The notes beneath the pieces were generated by a model that did not search any database, had not been told where the DNA came from, and worked only from the letters and a program-made list of their open reading frames with translations. From positions 124,001 through 188,000 of the forward strand of contig JAOUBJ010000007.1 of assembly GCA_029860345.1 (NCBI GenBank): 64,000 nucleotides of DNA. Reading direction: 5' to 3'. The stretch's first letter is position 1; each line of letters starts with the position of its first letter. The DNA is from Candidatus Zixiibacteriota bacterium (lineage in GTDB: Bacteria; Zixibacteria; MSB-5A5; GN15; FEB-12). Made by a program: the position numbers and the translations under genes. This document shows, piece after piece, positions 27,629 through 36,910 of this stretch.

Positions 27629-28858
27629 ATGTGCTCACAATCAGATAAAAACAACACGCCTCCCAAAGAGCGACCCCTGGCCAATTCGGTTCGCCGTCTG
27701 GTCTGGCGCGAAAAGAGAACAACCAGAGCTGAGATTGCACGGTTGACCGGGCTGTCTCGTTCTACAGTTTCCGAGATTGTTGACAGTCTGCTAACCACCG
27801 GGCTCATAGAAGAGATCGGTGCCGGCAAGTCAAGCGGCGGTCGGCGTCCGATCGTACTTGAGTTTCAGGATGAAGCCAGGTGTATCCTGGGTGTAGATCT
27901 GGGAGCTACTCACGTAGGGGTAGTTCTGACCGATCTTCGAGGCAACGTCCTGGCCTGGAAGGAGCGCCGCCATCCGGTGAGATCCGATCCCAAGGGTTCC
28001 CGAGAACTGGTCATCGCCCTGTGTGACGAGTGCCTGAATGAGAGTGGCAAGGATAAGGGATCGCTCTTGAGTATCGGGGTAGCGGTGCCCAGTCCGGTAG
28101 ATCCTCTTAACCCAAAACTTCTTTCGGAAGTAGTGATTCCCGCCTGGCGTGGAGAAAGCGGACTGGAGCAACTTCAGCAATATTACGGCGTCAAGGTCCA
28201 TGTCGACAACGACGCCAATTTGGGCGCGGTGGCTGAAAATTGGTGGGGGGCTGGTCAAGGGATTGAGGATCTCGTATACATTAAGGTCGCACATGGAATC
28301 GGCGCCGGCTACATCCTGAATGGAGACGTATATCGTGGCGCCGCAGGCGTAGCAGGTGAGATGGGCCACCTGCCTATCGATCCAAACGGCTCCCCTTGCG
28401 TCTGCGGTCTCAAGGGCTGCCTGGCAACATTAGTCGGAGCGCCGGCGGTATCAGAGCGTGCGCGTGAATTGGCAGGGGATTATCCCGACAGTTGCCTCAA
28501 GATCAATTCTGCACCTTTCTCAGACTTGAGGGTAGCTGTAGAGCAGGGCGACGCACTCGCAACTCGACTTGTGGATGAAATCACCGATTATCTGGCCATT
28601 GCGATTGCAGGCTGGTTCAATCTCATGAATCCCAAACTCGCAATTCTGGGCGGAAGTATGGCCAGTCTCGGTGAATTCGTTGTGGGTCCTCTGAGGGAAA
28701 AGGTCAGGGGCAATACTCTGGTAAGCAAAGCGGCGGTGAGTATCAGGATCGGCGAACTCGGCCCGAGAGCGGTTGCAGTCGGTGCGGCAACACTGGCCCT
28801 GCAGGCGATGTTTTCAGATCCTCAACCGGTTGGTAGCAGTGAGCAGCCAAGGACATGA
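27629..28858 (+). CDS. ROK-family transcriptional repressor
   Basis: The 409-residue protein has an N-terminal winged helix-turn-helix at about 25-75 (AEIARLTGLSRSTVSEIVDS) and a ROK sugar-kinase-like domain. The first glycine-rich loop is GVDLGATHVGVVLTD, followed by DNDANLGAV, the GEMGHLPID motif and a zinc site CVCGLKGC. ROK repressors of the NagC/XylR type leave DNA when a sugar or sugar phosphate binds. It lies inside the glucan operon and its stop overlaps the next start (ATGATG). It is the best candidate for the palindromes at 17684 and 36736. Its own ribosome binding site is weak (AACGGC), weaker than those kept by the two truncated copies upstream. Confidence 0.92.
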   Translation: MCSQSDKNNTPPKERPLANSVRRLVWREKRTTRAEIARLTGLSRSTVSEIVDSLLTTGLIEEIGAGKSSGGRRPIVLEFQDEARCILGVDLGATHVGVVLTDLRGNVLAWKERRHPVRSDPKGSRELVIALCDECLNESGKDKGSLLSIGVAVPSPVDPLNPKLLSEVVIPAWRGESGLEQLQQYYGVKVHVDNDANLGAVAENWWGAGQGIEDLVYIKVAHGIGAGYILNGDVYRGAAGVAGEMGHLPIDPNGSPCVCGLKGCLATLVGAPAVSERARELAGDYPDSCLKINSAPFSDLRVAVEQGDALATRLVDEITDYLAIAIAGWFNLMNPKLAILGGSMASLGEFVVGPLREKVRGNTLVSKAAVSIRIGELGPRAVAVGAATLALQAMFSDPQPVGSSEQPRT

Positions 28859-29676
28859 TGCGCTGGCGGACGCTAACAAATACTGTTCATATAATCTCGA
28901 TCGTTGCCACTTTGGTGTTGAACGGATGCAGCAACTCTACAGATTCGAAAATGATATACCGCTTAGTATGGAACGATGAATTTGACGGACCGGTGGGCCA
29001 AAAGCTCGGCTCCGACAAATGGGGCTACGATGTCGGTACCGACTGGGGTAACGCTCAACTTGAGTACGATACCGACCGAGCTGAGAATGTCTCCCTGGAT
29101 GGAAACGGCAATCTAGCCATTGTCGCCCGCAAGGAGTCCTATCAGGGACAACCATACACCTCGGCTCGGATCGTGACACGGGATTTGTTCGAACCAAAGT
29201 ACGGCAGGATTGAGGCCCGAATCAAACTCCCGACCGGTCAGGGTATCTGGCCGGCTTTCTGGATGCTGGGTAATGACATCAAAACCGTTAGCTGGCCCCA
29301 ATGCGGCGAGATAGACATTATGGAATATCGTGGTCAGCATTCGCATGTCATCCACGGCAGTCTGCATGGCCCAGGCTACGCCGGGGGACGCGCCCTGTCT
29401 CGCAGTTACACGCTTGATGGAGCAGGATTCGATACCGACTTTCACGTTTTTGCGGTTGAATGGACCCGGGGGAGGATCGATTGGCACGTGGATGGTAGTC
29501 ACTACCTGACTATCCTGCCGGAGCATGCCAATGGTGATTGGGTGTTTGATCACCCGTTCTATATTATTCTGAATGTGGCTGTAGGTGGCCACTGGGTCGG
29601 ACCGCCCAACGAAAACACTGTTTTCCCGCAAACAATGTTGATTGACTACGTTCGAGTATACGCTGGAGAGTCATGA
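28855..29676 (+). CDS. GH16 laminarinase lipoprotein
   Basis: The 273-residue protein has a lipoprotein signal (LVLNGC) and a single GH16 domain. The catalytic signature is intact: Glu152, Asp154 and Glu157 in GEIDIMEY. It is close to the catalytic domain at 24745 throughout (shared GTDWGNAQLEYDTDR, SLDGNGNLAI, LPTGQGIWPAFWML), but has no dockerin or binding modules. It starts inside the ROK stop codon, so it is translationally coupled. As a lipid-anchored enzyme it would cut glucan fragments at the cell envelope, after longer pieces are made by the modular enzyme. Confidence 0.92.
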   Translation: MMRWRTLTNTVHIISIVATLVLNGCSNSTDSKMIYRLVWNDEFDGPVGQKLGSDKWGYDVGTDWGNAQLEYDTDRAENVSLDGNGNLAIVARKESYQGQPYTSARIVTRDLFEPKYGRIEARIKLPTGQGIWPAFWMLGNDIKTVSWPQCGEIDIMEYRGQHSHVIHGSLHGPGYAGGRALSRSYTLDGAGFDTDFHVFAVEWTRGRIDWHVDGSHYLTILPEHANGDWVFDHPFYIILNVAVGGHWVGPPNENTVFPQTMLIDYVRVYAGES

Positions 29677-29719
29677 TCACTCACGGCCTTCTGCGTGACA
29701 ACCCCTTTGAGGAGTTTTG

Positions 29720-31192
29720 ATGAACCCATCGCAGCACTTTGAAACTGCTCCGGAAGACCGGATTTCCCTCGCACAAAGACTGGTCTATGGCCTCGGCGGA
29801 TTGATAAACAACTTACTGGCCGCTGCCAGTGGCGGTATGATGATTGTTCTCAATCTCGGCCTCGGCATGAATCCCGCCCTCGTCGGTCTGCTGGGAGCGC
29901 TGCCTCGTTTCACCGATGCGCTGACGGACCCGATGATGGGATTTATTTCCGACCGCACCAAGTCAAGATGGGGAAGGCGTCGGCCATACATCTTTTGTGG
30001 CGCCATAGCCGCCGGTCTGATATTTGCCGCGCTGTGGCAATTACCGAGAGGGCAGAGCGAGACTTTCTACTTTATCTGGTTCCTTGCCGGTTCGATTCTT
30101 TTCTACATGGGATATACCGTGTTTGCCACTCCCTGGGTTGCCTTGGGGTATGAGTTGACGCCAGATTATCACGAGCGCACTCGTCTCATGGGTACGCAGA
30201 ACTTCCTCAGCCAACTCGCCTACGTGGTATCACCCTGGTTTTTGTGGATAATGACTTACCAGGGTTGGTTCAAAGATCAGATCGACGGCGCCGCCGGCCT
30301 GGCCATCATCATCGCCGCGGTGACTATTGGAGTTGGTATCCTACCTGCCATCTTTCTCAGAGAGCGTCTCAAAGGGATCGCTGTGGCCGAGATTACCGCT
30401 GAGGGTCAGAAATCCCAGAGTACCGCTGCCGCCTTCAAGCGAAATATTATCGAGTTCTTCAAAGGGTTTGCCGCTACTATAAAGTCGGGACCGTTTTTGA
30501 AACTCGGCCTGGCGACCTTTTTAGTTTTCAATGGCTTCATTCTGATAGCCGCCTTTCAGTCCTACGTGACTATTTATTACGTCTGTGGCGGGGATCAGAA
30601 TTTGGGTGCGGAATACGTAGGGTACACCGGAAGCGTCGCTGCGGTTTCCACCTTTATCGTTATTCCCATCGTAACATGGCTCGCTACCAAGATTGGTAAA
30701 CGGCGCGCCTTCTTCTACTCGACCGGCATCTCCATGGTCGGCTATGCTGTAAAATGGATCTGTTACAATCCTGAAATTCCCTGGCTGGTCGTGGTCCCGG
30801 CGCCGCTGCTTGCTTTCAGTCTGGGGGGTTTGTTCACGCTGATGCCTTCGATGATGGCCGATGTTGTTGATCTCGATGAACTCGAAACTCACGAACGCCG
30901 CGAGGGGATGTTCGGCTCCATATTCTGGTGGGTTGTAAAACTCGGAATGTCAGCCGCTCTGGCCGGTGGCGGATTCTTGCTCAACGCTAGTGGCTTCGAT
31001 GTTGAGCTGGGGGAAAGTCAGACCGTTAGTGCCCTCTTCTTGATGCGGATTTTTGACGTCGTTATCCCAATTGTGACATCAGCGATTGCGATCTGGGCAG
31101 TGGCCACATTCCCGATTACCGAAAAGAAAGCGCGCGAAGTAAGAGAAGAGTTGGAACGCAGAAGAGGCAAGGGGAACGAAGTAGCATCGTAA
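29720..31192 (+). CDS. GPH-family sugar:cation symporter
   Basis: The 490-residue protein has about 12 hydrophobic segments and the loop motif TDPMMGFISDRTKSRWGRRR of the glycoside-pentoside-hexuronide (MelB-like) family of the major facilitator superfamily. The ATG at 29720 has GAGGAG upstream; a TTG one codon earlier is less likely. It is the last gene of the plus-strand operon, 43 bases after the GH16 lipoprotein. It should carry mono- or oligosaccharides, here probably laminari-oligosaccharides or glucose, across the inner membrane for the GH3 and the phosphorylase. Confidence 0.9.
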   Translation: MNPSQHFETAPEDRISLAQRLVYGLGGLINNLLAAASGGMMIVLNLGLGMNPALVGLLGALPRFTDALTDPMMGFISDRTKSRWGRRRPYIFCGAIAAGLIFAALWQLPRGQSETFYFIWFLAGSILFYMGYTVFATPWVALGYELTPDYHERTRLMGTQNFLSQLAYVVSPWFLWIMTYQGWFKDQIDGAAGLAIIIAAVTIGVGILPAIFLRERLKGIAVAEITAEGQKSQSTAAAFKRNIIEFFKGFAATIKSGPFLKLGLATFLVFNGFILIAAFQSYVTIYYVCGGDQNLGAEYVGYTGSVAAVSTFIVIPIVTWLATKIGKRRAFFYSTGISMVGYAVKWICYNPEIPWLVVVPAPLLAFSLGGLFTLMPSMMADVVDLDELETHERREGMFGSIFWWVVKLGMSAALAGGGFLLNASGFDVELGESQTVSALFLMRIFDVVIPIVTSAIAIWAVATFPITEKKAREVREELERRRGKGNEVAS

Positions 31193-31219
31193 TGATTGTC
31201 GACCGACGACCAGAAAAAG

Positions 31220-31247
31220 AGCATCACCGTGAAGTGATGCTTTTTTT
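31220..31247. terminator. Bidirectional terminator between the two glucan operons
   Basis: AGCATCAC (31220-31227) pairs with GTGATGCT (31234-31241). Seven T residues follow on the plus strand, and the run of A before the stem gives a T tract on the minus strand. It serves the convergent symporter and GH3 genes. Confidence 0.9.
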
Positions 31248-31266
31248 GTATGACTTTGGCTAAAGC

Positions 31267-33471
31267 TCAATCGGTGATTTCGAATTCTGCTCTTAGGTCA
31301 GTATCGGAACATCCCCCGATCCAAAGGTGAAATTCTCCCGGCTCGGTGACAAGTTGCATCTGTCGGTTGTAAAAGGCCAGATCATCCGTGCTCAACTCGA
31401 AGCTGACCGTCTTGCCGGCGCCTGGACTAAGTTTGATCCGTTGGAATCCTTTTAGCTCTTTGACGGGTCGAGTTACGCTCCCCACCAGATCTCTGACGTA
31501 TAGCTGTACGACTTCCTCTGCCTCGACAGCACCTGAGTTGTGAAGGTCGACCGTCACTGTAAAGCTACTGCCCATCGGTATGCTGACGCTGGACAACATG
31601 AGATTCGTATACTCGAACTTAGAATACGAAAGACCGAAGCCGAATGGAAACAGTGGAGAGTTTGGTACATCCAGGTGAAACGAGGTGTCGCCAAAAGAGT
31701 GTTGAGGTGCATTGAGCTCGATGTCATCCATGCTCACGACCGATTCGGACGTGCCCGGACGACCGGTGTTCTTGTGCGAGTAGTAAATAGGAATCTGTCC
31801 GGCAACTCGGGGGAAGGTAACCGGTAGTCTGCCCGAAGGGGACTCTTTGCCGAAAAGAAGATCAACAATCGCCGGTCCGGCCATACTACCCGGATGCCAG
31901 GCACAAAGGAGGGCGTCGAACTTACCGACCACACTCTGCAAAGCGAGTGGTCGGCCGGCCATTAGCACTACGATTAACGGCTTGCCCAACCGACACATCT
32001 CCTCAATCAGCTCTTCCTGATTTCCCGGAAGGGAGATATCGGCCCGGCAGTGAGCCTCACCGGCCAGGATCGACTCTTCACCCAGGAACATAACAACTGC
32101 ATCAGACTTACTAGCGGCTTCTATCGCCTCAGGGAACCCATCGCGTGTTCGGCTACGCGTGCTTTCCATGCCACGAGCGTAGTGGATTTCAAACTCTCCG
32201 CCAAACTGTGTCTGCAGTGCCGCCACGGGAGTCTGACTCAACGATGGATCTCCGTCGAATACCCATGTCCCAAGCTGTTCGTATCCATCGTTAGCCAGTG
32301 GACCGATCAGGGCCAGTGACTTCAATCGGTTGGGCTTAAGAGGCAGAAGCTCATTCTTGTTTTTCAGTAGCACGATACTCTCAACAGACGCTCTTTTGGC
32401 AATCTCAAGGTGGTTGGCCGGCGACAGTGGATCTGATGCTGCCGTCGTTTTTATTGGATCATCAAAGAGTCCCAGCAGAATCTTCACCCTAAGTATATTG
32501 CCAACCATCGTGTCGATACGTTCGACAGATATCCTATCTTCTTCAACGAGCGCACCAAGGTAGTCAGCAAATGTGCTGCTGGTCATTTCCATATCGACAC
32601 CCGCGCTGGCAGCTTCGTAAGCCGACTCCTTGTCGTCGGACGTAAGTCCGTGGACCGATAGCTGGCTGATTGATTCCCAGTCGCTAACCACAAATCCATC
32701 GTATCGCCACTCTTCGCGGAGAATCTGTCGCAATAGAAACGGATTGGCCGATGCAGGGACGCCATTAAGGTCACCGAACGAAGTCATGAATGACGCCACT
32801 TGGGCCTCAGCGGCTGCACGGAACGGAACCAGATGGACATTGCGAAGTTCGTGTTCCGATAAATTGGTAGTGTTGTAGTCTTTGCCGCTTTCACTGGCGC
32901 CGTAACCAGCGAAGTGTTTGGCGCACGCAGCAATACTGTCCGCCCGAGCCAAGTCCTCACCCTGGAAACCGGCAATCATAGACTTGGCCAGCTCTGCGCA
33001 CAAGTGTGTGTCCTCGCCGAATGATTCTGCTATTCTACCCCAGCGCGGATCACGGCTTATGTCTATCATCGGAGCGAAGGTCCAGTTGACACCCGCTGCG
33101 GAAGCCTCAATTGCCGAGATTCGACCGCATTGTTCCACCAAGGTTGGGTTCCAGGTGGCCGCCAATCCCAATGGAATCGGAAAAACGGTCTTGAATCCGT
33201 GAATAACGTCGCGGCCAATCAACAAAGGAATCCCCAGACGACTCTCCTTCAGTGCAACTTGTTGGAGTTCGTCAACAGTCGTGACATCAACTTCGTTCAA
33301 CAGGCCGCCGATCTTGCCACCCGCAATGGAGTTTCGCAATTCCGGCGGGATGGAGCCACCCCCACCGTTGATCAGAGAGAGTTGCCCGATCTTTTCTGCA
33401 AGAGTCATTTGCTCCAGAAGATCGGTAGTCCGTTTTTCAACTACGTCCGGATTGTCAGTCACTTGTCTCAA
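31267..33471 (-). CDS. Cytoplasmic GH3 beta-glucosidase
   Basis: This 734-residue GH3 enzyme has the N-terminal barrel with the KHFAGYG segment and the nucleophile Asp264 in FVVSDWES. An alpha/beta sandwich (VVMFLGEESILAGEAHCRAD) and a C-terminal fibronectin-type III-like domain follow. No signal peptide is seen, so it should act inside the cell on imported oligosaccharides to give glucose. The start used is a TTG with AAGGA seven bases upstream; an in-frame GTG three codons later is an alternative. The gene lies 14 bases after the barrel-fusion glycosidase gene on the minus strand, in the same operon and under the same operator. Confidence 0.9.
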   Translation of the reverse strand: MRQVTDNPDVVEKRTTDLLEQMTLAEKIGQLSLINGGGGSIPPELRNSIAGGKIGGLLNEVDVTTVDELQQVALKESRLGIPLLIGRDVIHGFKTVFPIPLGLAATWNPTLVEQCGRISAIEASAAGVNWTFAPMIDISRDPRWGRIAESFGEDTHLCAELAKSMIAGFQGEDLARADSIAACAKHFAGYGASESGKDYNTTNLSEHELRNVHLVPFRAAAEAQVASFMTSFGDLNGVPASANPFLLRQILREEWRYDGFVVSDWESISQLSVHGLTSDDKESAYEAASAGVDMEMTSSTFADYLGALVEEDRISVERIDTMVGNILRVKILLGLFDDPIKTTAASDPLSPANHLEIAKRASVESIVLLKNKNELLPLKPNRLKSLALIGPLANDGYEQLGTWVFDGDPSLSQTPVAALQTQFGGEFEIHYARGMESTRSRTRDGFPEAIEAASKSDAVVMFLGEESILAGEAHCRADISLPGNQEELIEEMCRLGKPLIVVLMAGRPLALQSVVGKFDALLCAWHPGSMAGPAIVDLLFGKESPSGRLPVTFPRVAGQIPIYYSHKNTGRPGTSESVVSMDDIELNAPQHSFGDTSFHLDVPNSPLFPFGFGLSYSKFEYTNLMLSSVSIPMGSSFTVTVDLHNSGAVEAEEVVQLYVRDLVGSVTRPVKELKGFQRIKLSPGAGKTVSFELSTDDLAFYNRQMQLVTEPGEFHLWIGGCSDTDLRAEFEITD

Positions 33472-33485
33472 TCTTCATCCTTCAC

Positions 33486-36400
33486 TTAGTTACCGACATA
33501 TAGGTGCAAGTAAGTTCTGATCTCCCACTCGTTACCGTCGTCAGCATCTGGGTTTGGTATGGGACCGTCCGGGCCCGGCAGTGAAGTGGGACGATACCGG
33601 GAGGAGTATTCGTCGAGCGACCGCCAGATGGCCTTCACGCCAAGCCGTGTTTGCGGCAGGGCGAACCACTCGGGCTTCCCGATGAACGTTGAAATGTCAG
33701 CATACAATTGAATCGGAAAGGTAAGGTTGTGATCACGATGGTAATCATAAGGGCCCCAATCGTTAAGTTCAATAGCAGCCTGCAACCTCGTGGATCCGGA
33801 GATAAGGCGAACATCAGCTCCATACCGATCAATCAGTCTTGGATCGTCTCCGTGTGGTTCACCTTTGCCCGCGTAAAGATTGGCAATCATACTAAAGTCT
33901 GGCCTAAGTTTCGAGACTATTCGAGCACGAGCTTCCCATACATCACGTGCCGGGGTGGCACCGGGGAACGGGTAGATAGGATTACCAGCAGCAGAATCAA
34001 AGAAAAGAGCCGCATCCATAGTCGTTTTATAGTGCTTGATAATGAGACCAAAGGTCGCTGCGAGTTTGGCGTCTTCGCGTATATCGCTATCCCAGAGATA
34101 CATCCATGTAGCAGGGGTCGGGTCGTAGGTAATAACGATTTCGCCGGCGACCATCTCGCGGTTTTCACGAACAGCAAAGGCATCGTCCCGAACGTTGCGC
34201 GGATGTCCGGGTTGTGGAACATCTGCAGGCATTGGACCCTTGAGAGGTTTTTGCCACAAGAAGTTGGGAGATACTTCGAGATTTCCGAAACGGGTTGAAA
34301 CACCGGTTATGAGATTTCGTTGGTTTCCCTTCCCACTCTCCTTCAACCACCAATCAGAGTAAGTTTGGGTCAATGTAGGTCCACCGTCGGCAACCAGTCC
34401 CATGGATGCTCCTTGAAGGTACCAAAGCCAGCTTCCCATGGAGTAGCTCAGTTTGAATTTACCGCCAAAAGCGTCCTTGGATTCTATGCTGTCCTGCAAA
34501 ACTTCGTAGTTACCTTCTGTTCCCTTTACGAACTGAAAAGGCTGCCCAACTTTGTTATCACCAGACCAGATTCCGCCCAGTTCGACTGTCAGTGGTCCGC
34601 GATTGATCTCGAGATGGAGAGTGGCCTTCTTTGTCTTGGGCAGGGGGATCGCCGTGGAAGTAACAGCGTTCGTTTGATCGGCAAGATCATGCTGGTAGAT
34701 TCCAGTCGCCAGAACAGATCCGATTCTCCGTTGGTATTTCAACAGGGCGGCCGGGTTCGCTCCCCACCAGAGTTCCGGCCCTATCGCGAACTTAAGACCA
34801 TTGAGGTTCTTTTTTCCGGTGAACTCCAACCCCAACGGTGCTTCGCCGTTATAAATGTCTATGTTCGGTCCGTAGTTGGCCTCGCGGTAAAGACCGAAAA
34901 AATCTCCCTCATATCCCCAGTGATAGTGACCTGTTCGGTAGAACCCTTCAACGTCGAACAAGCGTCCGGCCCAGGAAACTGATGCGCTATAGACCTTGAG
35001 ACGTTCGATATCTTTCAATTCGATCTCGCCGTTATTGAACACGATAGCTTGCACCCGGCCACGATTCTCATAAAAAATCTCGTCAATCGGGTTCTCAGGA
35101 ACGTGTCCTATATAATTCAATGCCAACGTGCCTCGCACAGCCCCCGAGGGCTTCGCCTCGATTTCTGTGTAATAAGACTCCAGGTGATCAAAACCTTGGA
35201 ACGCGGGGTATCCCGGCGGGCCTGGATTTTTGGGTGTGGTGACATTGATACCACCCGTGCTGATTGTCTCAAATCTGAACCAGGCGCGACTTACCCTAAC
35301 CCTGCCGCCTGTCTCCGCAGTGAGGGCAGCTTTGTTGCCTCTAGCTTCAAGGGCCGCTCCCATTGGAGTGATTTTGGAAAAGTGAGCGCGAATTGTCTCC
35401 AGTGAGGTGCTTGGCCCGTATGGGTCCAGAGTATACGCCTTTTTCAACGCGTAATAAGCAGCCCTCGGGTAAAGTTGGTATAGACCTGAAGCATCGGGGA
35501 ATCCCTTGGCACAAATACCCCACCACTCCTCGTTCATATTATTCTCGCCCGGTATCAAGTCTTCTTGGTATCCGCCGTTGGGCCAGGAGGCGTTTATGTC
35601 GTGTATATCGAGATTCTCCTCCTGCTTGTATTTCCACCAACCATCCGAGAACTGAAATGTGAATCCACCGCAGGCGTTACCGATTCTGCCTTTGTCATGC
35701 GACTGTTCATAGATTTCCTGCCATTGACCGATCAAATAGCGCGCCTGAGTCTGCTGATCTTCCTGCAGGGTTTTGGCATTGAACGCATCAGCGCCGAACT
35801 CTGTGAAGATATAGGGGATACCCATTTTCTCTTTGACAACTTCAAAGGCGTCTCGTGCCGAAATCCCGCGGTATACATTGGAACCAAGGATATCCAGGTT
35901 CGATAGTTCCTCGGCGATGATATCGATATATTGCAGATCACCGTTGGCCATCGCGACAGGACGCCCAGGGTCCCTGGACTTAATCATGTCGGTAACATCG
36001 CCGAACAACGTGTAGAGATAACGAGCTTTGGCCGCCCTGCGTTCACCCTCGGGTAGAGCCTCGGTTTCGGCCGAGCTCCATTCAAGTCCATAGTTGTTTT
36101 CGTTGCCTAACAGCCAGAAGAGCATTCCCGGCGTACCATCAAACTCGGCGACAAGAGCTTCCATCTCCGCCATAAGCACGGCGCGCGTGGTGGGGTCGGA
36201 GTAGTCGGTGATGGGTGTCCATACACCGTTGAGCGTCAACCCGTAGCGCCCCAGCGGATGGTTAACAACGGTATAGATGCCATACGTCTCATATATGTAC
36301 TTGACCCATCGAGGTGGGATGCCAACATAGTGACGAATGGTGTTGACACCCATATTCTGCAAAAGCGGCATCTCACGGGCGAGGGCGGCCATGATAAAAT

Positions 36401-36647
36401 CGTCCGACTGAGTCCAGAGACTGTAAGCATAGTTCTTTCCGATCGGGATATAGCCCCAGTTCATTCCCTTGATCATGAAATCGGCGCCGTTGACCTGGAG
36501 CTTCGATCCCGATTGGTCATTGATGATCTTGACTGTTGGTACTTCAGTCGCCATCACCGGTTGAACGGAAGTGCCGGCAATTACTATGGCCAGCAAGACA
36601 ATAACGACCGATACGGTATGATTGATACGCGGAGTTGCAGTAGTCAT
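33486..36647 (-). CDS. Clan GH-A glycosidase fused to a predicted outer-membrane beta-barrel
   Basis: The 1053-residue protein has a signal peptide cut near VMA (residue 33). Residues ~38-420 form a clan GH-A barrel like GH2/GH5: strand GADFMIKGMNWGY, acid/base Glu183 in LLGNENNYG and nucleophile Glu283 in IFTEFGADAF. Residues ~430-1053 contain no known enzyme motif. They are a long series of short alternating amphipathic strands with polar turns (LAATFGLIIKHYKTTMDAAL, ADVRLISGSTRLQAAIEL) and end in EIRTYLHLYVGN, with aromatic and hydrophobic residues placed as in outer-membrane barrel proteins. I infer an enzyme tethered to, and perhaps feeding, its own pore. A soluble beta-sandwich array is the alternative. 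First gene of the minus-strand operon. Confidence 0.72.
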   Translation of the reverse strand: MTTATPRINHTVSVVIVLLAIVIAGTSVQPVMATEVPTVKIINDQSGSKLQVNGADFMIKGMNWGYIPIGKNYAYSLWTQSDDFIMAALAREMPLLQNMGVNTIRHYVGIPPRWVKYIYETYGIYTVVNHPLGRYGLTLNGVWTPITDYSDPTTRAVLMAEMEALVAEFDGTPGMLFWLLGNENNYGLEWSSAETEALPEGERRAAKARYLYTLFGDVTDMIKSRDPGRPVAMANGDLQYIDIIAEELSNLDILGSNVYRGISARDAFEVVKEKMGIPYIFTEFGADAFNAKTLQEDQQTQARYLIGQWQEIYEQSHDKGRIGNACGGFTFQFSDGWWKYKQEENLDIHDINASWPNGGYQEDLIPGENNMNEEWWGICAKGFPDASGLYQLYPRAAYYALKKAYTLDPYGPSTSLETIRAHFSKITPMGAALEARGNKAALTAETGGRVRVSRAWFRFETISTGGINVTTPKNPGPPGYPAFQGFDHLESYYTEIEAKPSGAVRGTLALNYIGHVPENPIDEIFYENRGRVQAIVFNNGEIELKDIERLKVYSASVSWAGRLFDVEGFYRTGHYHWGYEGDFFGLYREANYGPNIDIYNGEAPLGLEFTGKKNLNGLKFAIGPELWWGANPAALLKYQRRIGSVLATGIYQHDLADQTNAVTSTAIPLPKTKKATLHLEINRGPLTVELGGIWSGDNKVGQPFQFVKGTEGNYEVLQDSIESKDAFGGKFKLSYSMGSWLWYLQGASMGLVADGGPTLTQTYSDWWLKESGKGNQRNLITGVSTRFGNLEVSPNFLWQKPLKGPMPADVPQPGHPRNVRDDAFAVRENREMVAGEIVITYDPTPATWMYLWDSDIREDAKLAATFGLIIKHYKTTMDAALFFDSAAGNPIYPFPGATPARDVWEARARIVSKLRPDFSMIANLYAGKGEPHGDDPRLIDRYGADVRLISGSTRLQAAIELNDWGPYDYHRDHNLTFPIQLYADISTFIGKPEWFALPQTRLGVKAIWRSLDEYSSRYRPTSLPGPDGPIPNPDADDGNEWEIRTYLHLYVGN

Positions 36648-36670
36648 CCAAGTCTACCTTCTGTTTAAGT

Positions 36671-36688
36671 CTTTGTTAGCGAACAAAA
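36671..36688 (-). promoter_or_regulatory. Partial operator-like site in the leader
   Basis: On the minus strand this reads ATTTTGTTCG (9 of 10 match to the operator arm) followed by an AACAAAG at a shorter spacing than in the full operators. It lies about 25-40 bases before the start codon of the barrel-fusion gene. It may be an auxiliary half-site or chance. Confidence 0.35.
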
Positions 36689-36735
36689 TAAGCATCCGCG
36701 TGGCAACAAAAAACAGTCGCGCTACGAAAAACAAG

Positions 36736-36784
36736 ACTTTGTTCTCTTACCGAACAAAGTACCCCAGAATCCCAGATTTGTCAA
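36736..36784 (-). promoter_or_regulatory. Second promoter with the same palindromic operator
   Basis: Read on the minus strand: TTGACA (36784-36779), a 17-base spacer, TACTTT (36761-36756), with the -10 inside ACTTTGTTCG, GTAAG, AGAACAAAGT (36760-36736). The palindrome has the same 10-5-10 geometry as at 17684, with one arm mismatch. It drives the barrel-fusion glycosidase and GH3 genes. Confidence 0.85.
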
Positions 36785-36910
36785 GCAATATTGACCGAAA
36801 CAGTGGTCGAGTGATCTATGAAAATCCGGCTCAGTGGTAAACCTGCCGCAGTAGCCATCGATAGTCTCCCAATCCTCTCGGCCCTTGTTTGAGACGGTTG
36901 GCAGCTCTCA
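36785..36910. other. Unassigned gap upstream of the minus-strand glucan operon
   Basis: I see no gene here. Between 36648 and 37246 (599 bases) the recognisable items are the two operator-like sites, the tRNA relic and the terminator listed separately. Confidence 0.4.
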
